The notes beneath the pieces were generated by a model. That model searched no databases. It saw only the letters and a list, made by a program, of their open reading frames with translations, and was not told where the DNA came from. Source: Alnus glutinosa (taxonomy: Eukaryota; Streptophyta; Magnoliopsida; Fagales; Betulaceae). Taken from it: a stretch of DNA of 64,000 nucleotides. Location of the stretch: contig NC_084896.1 of the NCBI RefSeq assembly GCF_958979055.1, positions 25,050,501 to 25,114,500 on the forward strand, in the 5' to 3' direction. The translations under genes and the position numbers were made by a program. Positions within the stretch are counted from its first letter, which is position 1, and every line of letters starts with the position of its first letter. This document shows, one piece after another, positions 45,576 to 57,658 of this stretch.

Positions 45576-47009
45576 TTCTCCCACTTGGCCTTTATGACAC
45601 ATGACCTTATGGTATTAGGTTCTTTAGTTTGGCCAATCACTTATGGAATCCTCCCACTCAGATAAGAAATGTTTCATACGAATCATGGCGGTAAAACCAT
45701 TATAAAATTAGGTCATCCCTTCCATGTATCACAATGTAAAACACTCATTATATGAGTACCTTATGGATAATTAAGCTTTATGAATGAACTTCCTATAAGT
45801 CATTCGTGTCCAACTTTATTTATCCTCATGGATAAAATAACAAATGTGCACAAAATCTTTATTATCATAACTTTATGTCTATAGACCAAAAAGAGACAAA
45901 CCAAGCGAAAATGAATTAATGAGTCTCATATATTCCGCATGACTTTATTCTTTCTTTATTTACCGGTAAACTTTAAGTCATGGGATCCGCAATCATTAAT
46001 TCAGTACTTATATGCTCAATAGACCCTTTATGTCTCTTAATGTTATCTCTCATACTAAGTACTTGATGTTGATTTACTTCTGCTTCTATTCTTTATTCTT
46101 ATAAAAGAAGATTATAGTAGAATTACCGCAGAGTATCTTTATGGTCTAACTATAAAAATCGACAATATTGAGACTTTCAACAAAATGTCTCAACCATCAT
46201 GCATGTGTACTAAATTCATAGCACGCTAGAATTTTATCTTTCTTGGTAGACGTAGCAATCATAGTCTGCATACTGCATCTTTAAGATATATCTCTCAATA
46301 AAATGATATATACCCTAAAGTAGACTTTCTACTATCTACACAATCAGCAAAACTCAAATCTGAACAACAAACTACCTTCAAATGGAAAGTGTATCATTAA
46401 GTTAAGTTGTACTTCTTGGTTCCTTGCATATACCGTAAGACTTTATTTGCAGCACTTTATTGACTCAATATACTTATTGTCAGTCATATGGTTATGTATA
46501 ATGCAGACACTTAAAACTTTTCATCTGCCCTTATTCCAATACCTTTTGGGACATTAATCTATATTTAATTGGTCCCTCTTAATTGCAACTGAAGATACAT
46601 AATCCTTCATTCTAAATCTTCCCAAAACTTTTTTCAATGTAGGCCTTCCGAGACAATGTTAATATTCTTTATGTCTCTGTGAATCTCTATGTCAAAAGAC
46701 ATAAAAGGTTTCACCCAAATCCTTCATTTCAAAGTTTTGTGAAATGAACCTTATGTAGCAAACCTAAATCACCACTTGCAAAAACAATATCTACATATAG
46801 GACTAGAAAAATTACTATACTCCCACTGACCTTAAGGTATATATACTAATTAACAAGGTTTTCAGTAAACAATAAAACAATTACCTTGTAAAAAGTATAT
46901 CACCGGTGAGAGATCTATCACAGCCCATAAATAGAATTCTTTAATTTGCAAGTATTATGACTGTTATTTTATAAAACGTTTAGGTTGTGTCATGTAAACC
47001 TCATCTTTA

Positions 47010-47412
47010 AGATCCTCATTCATAAATGTTGTTTTTGCATCAATTTGATGTAGCTCTAGATAAAAAATGAGCTACTAATGCTATGATTATCTTGATGAAC
47101 CATTCTTAGACACTGGAGAGAATGTTTCACAATAATCAATGCCTTCCTTATGAGTAAAACCATTGGCTACGAGTCTAACTTGACCTTTTAGCCATGGACT
47201 TATCTCTTACTTTATGGCTTGAACCACAATGTGGAGTTTTCTCCACTCATAGCATGTGAAAACAATTTTGGATCTTCTTTATGTCCAATGTCAACATCAG
47301 ACTCTGGGAGATATACAACATGATAACTAAGAATTGTTGATCTTCTTATTCTATAGGATTTTCTTAATTCACTTCCTCTGCATTTTGCAATGGGAGAATA
47401 AATTTTGAACAT
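47010..47412 (-). pseudogene. Reverse-transcriptase start and linker of the Copia element
   Basis: The minus strand encodes SYRIRRSTILSYHVVYLPES, followed by HKEDPKLFSHAMSGENS, the Copia segment between integrase and reverse transcriptase. Downstream comes VRLVANGFTHKEGIDYCETF, then SPVSK, the start of the reverse transcriptase, which then runs into stops. The catalytic YVDD segment was not found intact. Confidence 0.75.
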
Positions 47413-48714
47413 GTTCTGTATGAGTTGGTTGTTCTAGAAGTGATTGTGGCTCAAGATAATCACTCTGATTTTCCCTGAATACAATCAATTATCCTCTATG
47501 AGGAGGAGATTTGGCCAACTTTAGTGCTTCCTCAAATTCCAATTTGTGTGAATGAGCACTCCCACTAGGTTTCGCATCCTCTAGAAATTTTACAATCAAC
47601 AACTCTAAGCTTATATGAAGGATAATAAAACATTAAAACCCCTTAAAATTTACTAGATAGCTTATAAAAGATCCGCTGGTTGTCCTTGAATCTAATTTTC
47701 TTAGCTGAGGATTATAAATCCCCTCTTTAATAAGGCAACCCTATATGTGTAAATAATTTAAACTTGGCTTCCATTTATTTCATAAAAGGTGTCTTAAGGA
47801 CAACCTTAAATGGAATCCTGTTTAACATATACACAACGGTCTTCAAAGCTTTACTCTATAAGGGTAATAGCAGATTAGTATTACTAATCATTTCCCTTTG
47901 TGTGTACCTACCTTAATACTCTATGCCTATATTAGATCTTATGATCTTCAAATTGTTTCTCCTCTTCTTCCTTATAGGTATTAAAAACATTCAATACCCC
48001 AACTTTAATATTTAGAAGATAGAGATACATAAACTTTATATGGTCATCACTAAAAGAGATAAAAATATCTCTGACCATTTAGGCAATGAGTATGGAAAGG
48101 TTAACACCTTTCAATGTACATGATCTCAAGAATTTTAAAAGGCTCTCTTTGGCACCTCTAATGGTCTTGTTGGTATGCTTTCCCTTATGCAGTCCACACA
48201 AGTACCAAAGTCAGTAAATTACCGACTTTTATTTTCTGTATAGAGATATATTTCAATCTCCAAAGCCATAACAAGAGCATTTTTAAATTCTCAAAGACTC
48301 TACTTTACGTCAACATCAGTATGCAGAAATAAACAAATAATTTTTTTTGTTTCAAAAATTGGGATGTAGGTTAATTTTAAATAGACTTTAATTAAACCCC
48401 AACCAATATTCCACCAAAAAATAAGAAAAAATTTCAAGTTTAAAATAAAATTGAAATTTTTAACAAGCCAAACTAGAAAATAAATATCTAAAAGATTATG
48501 GAATATAAATCATTTTTTAGGTGAAAAATATAACTGAATTTCAAAATTAACCTATAGATCCCAACAACCTCAAATTATAAACACGTGTTATTCATTTTAA
48601 AAAGACTCTGCATTTGTGTTGACAATGTGGATTGTTAAACTATAATCAATCCACAACATATTTGAATGAGTCAGTAAAAGAGATTCACGACATACTAGAT
48701 ATATGAGATTTTCT

Positions 48715-48800
48715 TTATTTTAAGTCATTTCTTATACTTCATGTAATCTTTCTTTATATGCCCTTAATTTTTCTTATTGCATGAGAAATAAGTATCTTGA
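48715..48800 (-). pseudogene. Decayed gag zinc knuckle of the Copia element
   Basis: Minus-strand reading gives CNKKN, a stop, then GHIKKDYMKYKK, recognisable as a Copia knuckle (C-x2-C-x4-H-x4-C type) in which the last Cys is Tyr and a stop lies in the middle. Confidence 0.55.
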
Positions 48801-49138
48801 TTGCCATAATACTTTATTGACACCTTATTCTCATGCTATAAGTGTTGGACATGATTGCATTTATTGGTCCTTCCCTTGACATGAGTAATCATGTGAACAC
48901 TTTATGGATTCTCTCATATTCTTGAACACACACAGTTAGAAGTTCACTTACTAACCATTTATCCTTATGTGTGTTAAAAGATAAAATTCTACTCTTAGAA
49001 GAGAGAATTCAAAAATGAAATAGACCAACAATGACTCAAAAAATCTCAATATTTAGGGACTTAAGCTAAGCTATAATATCATTCATTCCCATAATGAGAT
49101 TATAAACACTTTAGAAACTATAAAAGGTTTGTCCTTAA

Positions 49139-49140
<2 letters not shown>

Positions 49141-49179
<39 letters not shown>
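49141..49179 (+). repeat. Poly(T) run
   Basis: An uninterrupted T run of about 39 bases in the internal region of the Copia element. The second copy of the family lacks it near 63770, where sequence is also missing. Confidence 0.9.
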
Positions 49180-49570
49180 CTATTAGGGTGCTGACTAAGT
49201 TTTGTTTGAACCTACTAAATGTTCATAAACAACCTTTATAAAACTTTGGCTCTAAAACATTCAGGAATAAATCCCTGATGACTTTAGTCACATGAGATTT
49301 CATGAACATCTAACTTAAGTGATTAAATCACTCCCACCGTTCATGCTTAATAATCTCACGTGGCGTACTTAATTCCGCGGGAGTAGGTGGTTTGTCCACA
49401 CGGAGTACCAAATTTTTAACACCCCAAATGAAAAGGCATATTAATATTTTTCAGTCAGAAAAAATATTACCTTAAAGTATTAGAATATAAAACTACCAAA
49501 AGTAGAGTAATATGAATAGCTGCAATGACCAAGAATATAAAAAATAAAAATACTTTAATGCTATGAAGTA

Positions 49571-50130
49571 ACTTTATTTCAAATTGGCGAATGCCAATTT
49601 AAATAGTAAATAGTAAATTTCAACCTACCTGTGGGCAAAGGTTGTATCACGCATGAAATTTATTCTTTATTAATAAGACTAAAGCAAATTTAAATATTAA
49701 TAAATAAAATTCTCCGTACCTGTGGGCAACCGAGAGAAATTTTACTTTTAATACTAAATTTGTTATCTTATTCTAATTAAGTCATAAAAATAAAAACTTC
49801 CCTGTGGGGATAAGTAATTAAATTTATGAATTAATTACAAGACGATGTTAACTTTATTTTAAATTAGTCAATGCCGATTTAAATAGTAAATTTCAACCTA
49901 CCTGTGGGTAAAGGTTGCATCATGCATGAAATTTACTCTTTATCAATAAGACTAATAAATTTAAATATTGAAAAATAAAATTCTCCGTACCTATGGGCAA
50001 CCGAGAGAAAATTTTACTTCCAATACTAAATTTGTTATCTTATTCTAATTAAGTCATAAAAATAAAAACTTCCCTGTGGGGATAAGTGATTAAATTTATG
50101 AATTAATTACAAGACGATGTTAATTTTTCT
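49571..50130. repeat. 280-bp tandem duplication in the Copia leader
   Basis: Two copies (49571-49850 and 49851-50130), each with CCTACCTGTGGG-AAAGGTTG, CTCCGTACCT-TGGGCAACC and CTTCCCTGTGGGGATAAGT. The CCTGTGGG word recurs about every 90-100 bases within each copy, so the unit itself looks built from older, smaller repeats. Confidence 0.85.
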
Positions 50131-50149
50131 ATATGAAGTTCATGTGTAT

Positions 50150-50405
50150 GATCTTTATGCAATTATTATAAAATCGAGATGCTGTGGCTCTACTAAAATC
50201 ATAATAATCACTCTGCAGTTTATGAACATCTAACAAAATTCTTTATGATGTTGTTATGTGTAATCCTGATGTAATTATCATTAAAAAATCGGGATGCTGT
50301 GGCTCCCCAAAATCATAATGATAATTACGTGTGTAATCCTGATGCAATTGTCATTCAAAATTGGGATGCTGTGGCTCTCCCAAAATTATCATGATAATTG
50401 CTACT
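50150..50405. repeat. Three diverged repeats with GATGCTGTGGCTC
   Basis: The word lies at about 50178, 50293 and 50364. Each is preceded by TGYAATTRTCATT-like sequence and followed by an imperfect reverse complement (AATCATAATGATAATTAC), so each repeat can fold as a small hairpin with GATGCTGTGGCT in the loop. It lies in the leader between primer site and gag. Confidence 0.65.
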
Positions 50406-50801
50406 TCATTAACATCTAACAACTTTATAGATGCCCCCTTAATAGCCATAGGAATATAACAAACCAATACTTAAATGGGATAAACAGCATTTTCCAAGGT
50501 GCAAGCAGATGAGCTCCCAAGAAAGTGAGGGGGGTCACACCGGACACACTTAAATCCCAAGACTTTCCTTGCTAGAACTTTCCCCGACATTGCATTCTTA
50601 GATATTACTGTAAACACACCAGTATATATGGTATTGTTAATTATTCTTAGATCTAGGCATCAAACAATTTATATTTAAACAATATAAATTCAACAATTAA
50701 AAATATATTCCTCAATTCATGTATTAAATAAACAATTATTTTAATACACAGTACTGTAAATAATAAAGGGAATAAAACCTTAATGTGAAAGCATAAAACT
50801 A

Positions 50802-50873
50802 GGCTTAGCTCAATGGTTTGAAACTTGTCACTTTATGGACATGAAGGTCCCAAGTTCGAATCCCATATGAGCC
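50802..50873 (+). ncRNA. tRNA-like sequence with Pol III A- and B-box words
   Basis: 72 bases starting GGCTTAGCTCAATGG and ending CATATGAGCCA. The 5' and 3' ends pair over six of seven positions. TTAGCTCAATGG fits an A box and AGTTCGAATCC a B box, with normal spacing. The D, anticodon and T stems are poor, so it is not a working tRNA. A SINE head or tRNA pseudogene captured in the Copia leader (opposite strand) is most likely. Confidence 0.45.
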
Positions 50874-51536
50874 AAATCTTTTATTTTATTTAAATGCTAC
50901 TGTAATGGGCTACTAAATTGGGTTGGGCTTCTGGATCACAAGATTCCAAATGGGCTACTGTATTGGGCAATTAAGTCAACCCACTTAATCGGGTCAGGCC
51001 TCTAGGTCTATGTATAGTGCTGGCCCAAACTAGGTCAGCCTACTTAAATGGCCCTAAACTGCATGGGTTTTAAAAAACCCCACCCGAAAATATATCCAAC
51101 CCAGAAACTTTAATGGATCGAAACCCTACCCAGTCACCAACCAACCCGACCCGTAATGTTTCAGATGAGTTGAAAACCCTAAAAATAGAACCCTAGCCGC
51201 CACCCCTTTATGAAAATACCCATAACAAGATTACAACAACTTAAAATTAGGCAGTATATCACAATACACAGAATAGTGATAAAACAAAAAATAGTTATAT
51301 CAAATTTATGGGTTTTCACAAACAGTACGTGAACAACAAATATTCACAAAATAATCGCTAATGCGTTTCTATCATGTCACAAAAGACGAAATATTGTTCA
51401 AACAATATTGACAAACAGAAGTGAACAATACCAAATAGAATATACTTGATTCAATATTGATAACAAATAAAAATACTTGATTCAATATTGATAAAGCATA
51501 GTAAAATTATACGCTAAGCAAAATAGCACAGAGGAT

Positions 51537-51550
51537 GGCTCTGATACCAC
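51537..51550 (-). other. Primer binding site of the Copia element
   Basis: Minus strand TGGTATCAGAGCCA, complementary to initiator Met-tRNA, directly inside the right (5') LTR. Confidence 0.85.
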
Positions 51551-51551
51551 A

Positions 51552-51992
51552 TGTTAGAAATATTCAACATATTGCTTAAACTAACATGTGCAGCGGAAAA
51601 CAAATAAGACAGGATTCAAGCTTACCTCTAGCCACATTTGCTCAAGCGTCTCCACGATCCATCTGAAGAACAAGAAAGATTATTTGAGGGATCTTCTAAC
51701 CTATACTTATGACTGTATTGCCGTACTGATGGTGTACACATGCACTCTATTTATAGGCTAGGTTAGGGACCCTCAAATGGTAAAAACCGTATTGTTTCCT
51801 TCCATCAAGAAAACAATAAAATCAATTAACCGATTCCATATTTACGGTAATTTAAATTAATAGAAATAACCATAATACCGATCCCATATTTACGGTAATC
51901 TAAATTAATAAAAATAATCATAATACCGTATATGTTTATTAAAAAATAATAAACATAGCAAACACCGCCACGTAAGGGAATAATATCTTACA
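51552..51992 (-). repeat. 5' LTR of the Copia element in the pseudogene
   Basis: 441 bp from TGTTAGAAATATTC to ATATCTTACA. The target duplication ACTGG follows directly and then the UGT coding frame resumes. Confidence 0.88.
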
Positions 51993-52328
51993 ACTGGATG
52001 ATCCTTGTGGGCGTGTTTCTTGATTATTTGGTGAAGTGCGTCCTTTCCAGCAAGCTCAAGCTGACGCAAGTAGCCTTCCAGGTCTTTTCGTTTAGGGTCA
52101 TCCATTTCCCAACCATCTTTGAAAAATTCAAACCTTATAAAACCCTCTCCCACTGGAATGGCTTGGTCATCAGTGGTGTTGTTGGCTTTTCGTATATCTT
52201 TGCCAATGCTTTCGGTTGTAGAGAAGGTGACAAGCAGGCCCTTAGCAGCAAGCCTCTTTCCTAGTCTAAGCAAAGGGTTAATGTGCCCTTGGGCCGGAAA
52301 GGATACAAGGAGCACATGAGTCGGAGCT

Positions 52329-55110
52329 CCAGATTTTTTATTTTTTTTTGGTGGTAGAAAGAGGGAGATAAAAGCTTGTGCTCAAGATGAACCAAGTGTG
52401 GCCAAATCGTAGATAAGGCAAATGCAAGGAAAGGAGGAGAGTTTTAATAACGTGCGTCTGGAAATTTTTGCGATGGGTCACGTTTGAAACACCATGCATG
52501 GCCCACGGGTCGTATCATCTTTTTGTTTTTTTTGTTTTAATCATTTAATTCAGGTATTCTTGTAATTTTATAAATTTTACATGGGTATATATAAGAGACA
52601 CTTTATTAATCAACCATGCGATGTAAAAGCATCTTTAGCCTGCCGTTAGTCAAATGCTTCAAAATAGTTAAATTTGACTGTTATAAGTTTTTTTTTCAAA
52701 TCCAACAGATGAGGCAAAGTGGCTATTTTCCTTATAGAATGAACAATAAATGGGCTGTAAAGCTTATTCATTATTCATTCAATAACTAATAAAATATTGA
52801 CAAAAATTTCCTACAAACCGGTTTGTAGGAAAGTTCTTACAACTCACATATAAGATTGACATGTGTCTGTTGACATGTGAGAAGCACATGTTATTTTAAT
52901 AGAATATATTTCTCACATGTTTTTTTAATAGCATTAATAAAAAAATATGTGTTTCTCACATGTTTAAAGAACACGTGTTATTTTTATATGTGGGTTATAG
53001 GAACTACAAATTGGTTTGTAGGAAATTTATGTCCATAAAATATTGAGAAAAATTAAAACAAAAACAATATGATATTCATGAATCCCATTCTCTTCCACGG
53101 TGCCACCCGCTTTTTGTTATAAAAGTATACATAATAATGCATAACCTGATTATTGAAGACGAACAAAATATTGACGATGTTAGTGACATTGAATATAAAC
53201 AAATCGATGAAACTCTCTATGTATAAATTTCTTATAAGCATACCCTTGGATTTTTGGAGTTTATTGAAAGTCACATAAAAATTATAGACGGTCAAACTCA
53301 TTCTCAATTGCAACCTGACCTTATCAAGCACATATGGTAATTGCATGGTCAATCTTAAGAATTATTAATCTTATTGTATATTTCCAGTTGCTTTGTTTTC
53401 CTTTTTGTATTGTTGTTTTCTGTTGCCTTTTTTTTTTAAAAAAAAAAATGATCAATTTCTTTGTTTTTGGTTGCTTTGCTTTCATAAATTGTATAATTTT
53501 GCTAGAATCTTCGTACAGTGTATCTCAAAGAATGTGTAAAAATTCAATATTTTTTCTTTTATTGAGTGTTGGCAAAATTATAATGAAAAATAATATTTAA
53601 ATGCAAGTAAAGAGTAAAATAGAGAATCTGTTGGAGAAGTATAAAAAAAATAGTATCTAAAACATAAAATTGTATTTTTTTAATAACTACTTTGTCTATT
53701 ATTACTGAAAATACTCTTAAATGGTATATATTTCACTGATTAACAGTTTGATTTAATGCTTAATTTTAACGTGAGGATATGACAAACTTTTGAAAAGACT
53801 GTAACTTAAAATTGACCATTTTTATAATTTGAAGGTATAATTGTAAAAATAATGAAAGAGAAAGAGGGTGTAAGTAATCTTTCTTGTCAACCCAAATTCA
53901 AAACAAGCATTATTGTACATCTTTTGTTGTACTTGTCTTCATATATAATATCTTTGCGTATCTTTCTTCCAGACAAATAAATGGTTTGTCGGGCTTGTTT
54001 GATAAGCAACATTAAATGACATAATCGTGCATCTGGGTCCCACTTCTGGCAATTTTTGCTGCAGCCTTCCACTATTCGGCTGACTTGATTTGGCCACATC
54101 GTCTAGCTGGCCAACACTCAAAACAAATTAAGCTTGAACAGCAATTAAAAAAAAAAAGTTAACGTACACATTTTGACGTTGACTATTCAACGGGGCTTGT
54201 TTGATAAGCAGCATTACATGACAGAATCGTGCGTCCGGGTCCCACTTCTGGCAATTCCTGCTGCAGCCTTCCACTATTCGGCCATCTCTTTGCTGTGTCT
54301 TCTGAATTGAGGGAGAAAAAGAGAGGAATTGTCAACGTGAATTGTCCGTTGAATAGTCAACGTGATTATGTCATGTAATGTTGCTTATCAAACAAGCCCG
54401 ACAAACCATTTATTTGTCTGGAAGAAAGATACGCAAAGATATTATATATGAAGACAACAAAAGATGTACAATAATGCTTGTATTTTATAAGGGTGTTGAC
54501 GTGAATTTTGTCTATTTTTATACGAAAGGCTGAAGTTGGACAAAAAAAAAAAAAAAGAACAAAAAAGAACTTTAACCCTTTTCTTAGAAATAAACATTTT
54601 CAAAAGTAGTTGACAAAAACACCTTTCAATTGCACAATGCTAAATAAATAAACAACTTTTTTTCTTTTTTTTTTTTAAAAAAAAAGTGTAAATATATTTA
54701 CTCTAGGAGTAATCGGGTCATTTCAAACTACTTCGAGTTTTTAAATTAAATTTGACTTTAACTTCTTAAGATTTTCAAATTTTTTATTTCAGTTTTTTCA
54801 TTCAAAGTCGTCTAAAATTGTTGATTCTGATAGTAACACAGTTAGTGTCACATTCTTATAAATAAAAAAAAAAAAAAATTGTCGGTCACCCCTACACCTA
54901 GGACTGGCAATTTTTAACACATCTCGAGAACTCGACATTAAGTTAAAGGGTAAGGGGTCATAAAAAGGTTGACCTGTTAGTCCCGTTTAATAAACGGGTC
55001 ATTATCGGGTCAACTCATTTGATCTGTGGGTCGCCCGTATAATTAAATCTTTTTTTTTTTTTAACATTAAAGTGTAAACCTAAACAATCATATTACATCT
55101 ATCTTTCTCT
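52329..55110. repeat. Segmental duplication, upstream half of unit 1
   Basis: Co-linear with 57103-59835 upstream of the intact UGT. Shared landmarks include GGGAGATAAAAGCTTGTGC, GGTCACGTTTGAAACACCAT, AAACAAATCGA, and AAGGGGTCATA with GGTTGACC near the right end. Unit 1 differs by an inverted duplication at 53904-54480 and lacks the MITE and the 14-3-3 fragment of unit 2. The whole unit, gene included, runs from about 43800. Confidence 0.85.
53904..54480. repeat. Inverted duplication with 120-bp arms
   Basis: 53904-54029 and 54361-54480 are reverse complements (CAAGCATTATTGTACATC to GACATAATC-TG) with only a 5-base insertion and a few changes. Between them a 90-bp direct repeat of part of the arm (53991-54080 and 54192-54281, GGGCTTGTTTGATAAGCA to CTATTCGGC) and a CGTTGACTATTCAACG palindrome add more pairing. 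The paralogous segment has only the left arm near 58850, so the structure is younger than the gene duplication. Confidence 0.88.
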
Positions 55111-55674
55111 TACTCTCAAAAGAGTAAAGGTTAAACTAAAAAGATCTTACAAAAACCAAAACCAGTATTTTTCTTTTATTGAATTAGAATTTGAACAAAA
55201 AAGACAGACTAAAAAAAATTAGCGGATTTTTTTTTTTTAAGTTTTCAAACTTGAAGTTGAACTAAAACAAGAAAACAACTCAATGTTTCATAAAGATGAT
55301 CGATTCTGTAACGGGGATAATCAATGATTGAGGGCTATGCATCTCCTAAAGAGTGGGCCACTTATACGAACCATATTTTACCAAGAAACAAAACTGCATG
55401 GATAATTTTTTTTCCTGAACACAATCATTCAACAAAGCTGAAATGAATTGCCCAAAAAAAGAAATCCACAATATCTGCAAAACACATGGCAATAACCCAA
55501 CAAACTACATAAGAGCAGAATATGTTACACCCAAATGGTCCTATTACAACCCAACACTTTATTTAGCAGAGACTTGGTTTTAATCTCCCAGATGACTTTA
55601 ATCTCTGTACGTACTCTTCTGACAGAAATCCAAACAACATCTGCCCGACCATGCATGTTGGGTCATTGAGTGGT
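55111..55674. other. Spacer between duplication units
   Basis: AT-rich, no gene. From about 55484 (AAAACACATGGCAATAACCC) it is the start of unit 2, matching 43800 onward, and includes the probable 3' untranslated region of the intact UGT. Confidence 0.6.
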
Positions 55675-57102
55675 TCACGTGGAAGTCGCAGCGACACATC
55701 TCTTCCTAATCTCGTCAATAAATGATTGAATATTCTGGTCGGAGGGGCCACCCTCTGCCACTGCCTCCCCGGCCACCGTCTTCCATTTCAATGCATGTTG
55801 CTTGACTTCTACTGCCTTCGGGCCCACCGTCGCCTCCAGTAAGCATTTCTCAACCTCATCTCTCAAGATCAATCTGTTTTCAGCCTGGCCGCGGGATAAC
55901 CTCACCCCAACTCCGAACACATCCACCAAGAACTTTGCATTAGTAACCTGATCACCCCACTGAGGAAATGTCACTACCGGCACGCCTAAGGTGAGTGCTT
56001 CCATGGAGGAGTTCCAGCCACAGTGGGTTACGAAACACGCAACTGAAGGGTGAGCTAATACCTCTTCTTGTGGACTCCATTGTATCAACTTGCCTCTATT
56101 CCCAACCTTTTCCAGGAAACCATCGGGTAGAACATGCAACTTGAAATCAGTATCTTTACCAGGTGGTTTTATTACCCATAGAAACGAGATCCCAGAATTT
56201 AAGAGCCCGTAAGCGATCTCATCCACTTGTTCTTGTTCGACATAGGCAACACTGCCAAAGGAGATGTATGCGACGGATGCTAGGGGCTTCGAGTTGAGCC
56301 ACTCAATGCAATCATCGGGTTTCAAGACGTCGCCGCGAACACTTGTGTTTGGTGCTTTTGGGTTTATAAATAAGGGGCCGACGGGCTTGATAACGCAGAG
56401 CTTTGCCATGTAGTCAATGATCTCGTGCTCGAGCTCCTGGAACGTGTCCATCAATATGCAAAATGGCTTTGAAATGCTCTTGAACTGGCCTAGGATGATT
56501 CTCCCTAAAAACCAAAATGGACTAGAAGGCTGCAAGAAGTCAGGGACTTCATCGTACCTTAAAAGAGGCACGGAGGGCAGTTGAACATCAATCATGGGCT
56601 GCGATTCAGATGGGAAAGGCACCAGGTTATGGTGATAGTGATAATAAGCCGAAAAGGCTGCACAAGACTGAACCCAGAGGACGGCATTAGGGATGCCAAG
56701 TTCGATGGCTACATCACAAACCCATGGGATAAAGGCGTTGTTTATAAGACATGAAACTGGATGATCCTTGTGGGCGTGTTTCTTGATTATTTGGTGAAGT
56801 GCGTCCTTTCCAGCAAGCTCAAGCTGACGCAAGTAGCCTTCCAGGTCTTTTCGTCTAGGGTCATCCATTTCCCAACCATCTTGGAAAAATTCAAACCTTA
56901 AAAAACCCTCTCCCACTGGAATGGCTTGGTCATCAGTGGTGTTGTTGGCTTTTCGCATATCTTTGCCAATGCTTTCGGTTGTAGAGAAGGTGACAAGCAG
57001 GCCCTTAGCAGCAAGTCTCTTTCCTAGTCTGAGCAAAGGGTTAATGTGCCCTTGGGCTGGAAAGGATACAAGGAGCACATGAGTCGGAGCTACAGAATCC
57101 AT
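55675..57102 (-). CDS. UGT84-like glucosyltransferase, intact
   Basis: Intronless, 475 residues. The open frame extends 59 codons further upstream, but the ATG at 57102 ([19 protein letters not shown]) matches the start of other family members, so it is chosen. The enzyme belongs to group L (UGT84), which makes beta-glucose esters of benzoic or cinnamic acids from UDP-glucose in the cytosol. Catalytic His19 is present in AQGHINP. The likely partner is Asp130 in PWVCDVA. The PSPG box spans residues 342-385 ([23 protein letters not shown], final Gln385). Length and motifs are normal, with no sign of damage. It is the younger sister of the pseudogene at 44015-52328 and a more distant relative of the gene at 13693-15129. 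Which acid it uses (for example gallic, sinapic or another) cannot be told from sequence. Confidence 0.94.
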   Translation of the reverse strand: MDSVAPTHVLLVSFPAQGHINPLLRLGKRLAAKGLLVTFSTTESIGKDMRKANNTTDDQAIPVGEGFLRFEFFQDGWEMDDPRRKDLEGYLRQLELAGKDALHQIIKKHAHKDHPVSCLINNAFIPWVCDVAIELGIPNAVLWVQSCAAFSAYYHYHHNLVPFPSESQPMIDVQLPSVPLLRYDEVPDFLQPSSPFWFLGRIILGQFKSISKPFCILMDTFQELEHEIIDYMAKLCVIKPVGPLFINPKAPNTSVRGDVLKPDDCIEWLNSKPLASVAYISFGSVAYVEQEQVDEIAYGLLNSGISFLWVIKPPGKDTDFKLHVLPDGFLEKVGNRGKLIQWSPQEEVLAHPSVACFVTHCGWNSSMEALTLGVPVVTFPQWGDQVTNAKFLVDVFGVGVRLSRGQAENRLILRDEVEKCLLEATVGPKAVEVKQHALKWKTVAGEAVAEGGPSDQNIQSFIDEIRKRCVAATST

Positions 57103-57658
57103 GTTTTTTTTTTTGGTGGTAGAAAGAGGGAGATAAAAGCTTGTGCTCAAGATGAACCAAGTGTGGCCAAATTGTAGATAAGGCAAATGCAAGGAAAGGA
57201 GGAGAGTTTTAATAACATGCGTCTGGAAATTTTTGCGGTGGGTCACGTTTGAAACACCATGGCCCATGGGTCGTATCATCTTTTTGTTTTTTTTGAATCA
57301 TTTAATTAAGGTATTCTTGTAATTTTATAAATTTTACATGGTATATGTAAGAGACACTTTATTAATCAACCATTTGATTGAAGAGCATCTCCGGCCGCCA
57401 GTCAAATACCTTAAAATAATTAAATTTGATTATTATTAGGTTTTTTTTCTAAACCAACAGATGAGGTGAAGCGGATATTTTCCTTATAAAATGAACAATG
57501 AATAGGCTATAAAGCCTATTTACTATTCATTCAATAACTAATAAAATTGATAAAAATTTCTTACAAACTGGTTTGTAAGAAGTTTTTTACAACTCACTTA
57601 TAAGATTGACATGTGTTCCTTGACATGCACATGTTTTAATAGCATATATTTCTCACAT

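Larger units (their letters stand above)
45101..51992 (-). mobile_element. Decayed Ty1/copia element inside the UGT pseudogene
   Basis: Target duplications ACTGG at 45096-45100 and 51993-51997 are exact. Plus-strand LTR ends are TGTTACAAATATTC (left; TGTTAGAAATATTC in the right copy) and ATATCTTACA. The minus-strand primer site TGGTATCAGAGCCA (51537-51550) and the purine-rich AAGTGGGAGAA next to the left LTR give its direction. The internal region shows only decayed Copia segments full of stops: gag zinc knuckle near 48780-48720, integrase pieces near 48130-47830, linker near 47400-47240, reverse transcriptase near 47190-47020. It is therefore unable to move alone. A second copy starts at 59836. 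Confidence 0.9.
44015..52328 (-). pseudogene. UGT84-like pseudogene split by a Copia element
   Basis: Two parts, 52328-51993 (N-terminal third) and 45100-44015 (rest), align without gap to the intact paralog at 55675-57102 once the 6892-bp insertion and one copy of its target duplication ACTGG are set aside. Lesions visible: the ATG is replaced by an A-rich stretch; the codon matching Gln292 is TAA (44567-44569); and the codon matching Gln385, the last residue of the PSPG box and key to UDP-glucose recognition, is TAG (44288-44290). PSPG also has Arg for Cys in [11 protein letters not shown]. The catalytic His (AQGHINP) is still encoded. Identity to the paralog is very high by eye, so duplication and death are recent. 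No functional protein is expected. Confidence 0.95.

Noticed and set aside
49141..49179. Poly(T) as a LINE or SINE tail
   Set aside because: No retroposon body lies next to it and no target duplication was found.
57103..57279. 59-codon N-terminal extension on the intact UGT
   Set aside because: It is AT-rich, not conserved in the other family member and not predicted as a targeting peptide by eye. UGT84 proteins start near MDSVAPTH.
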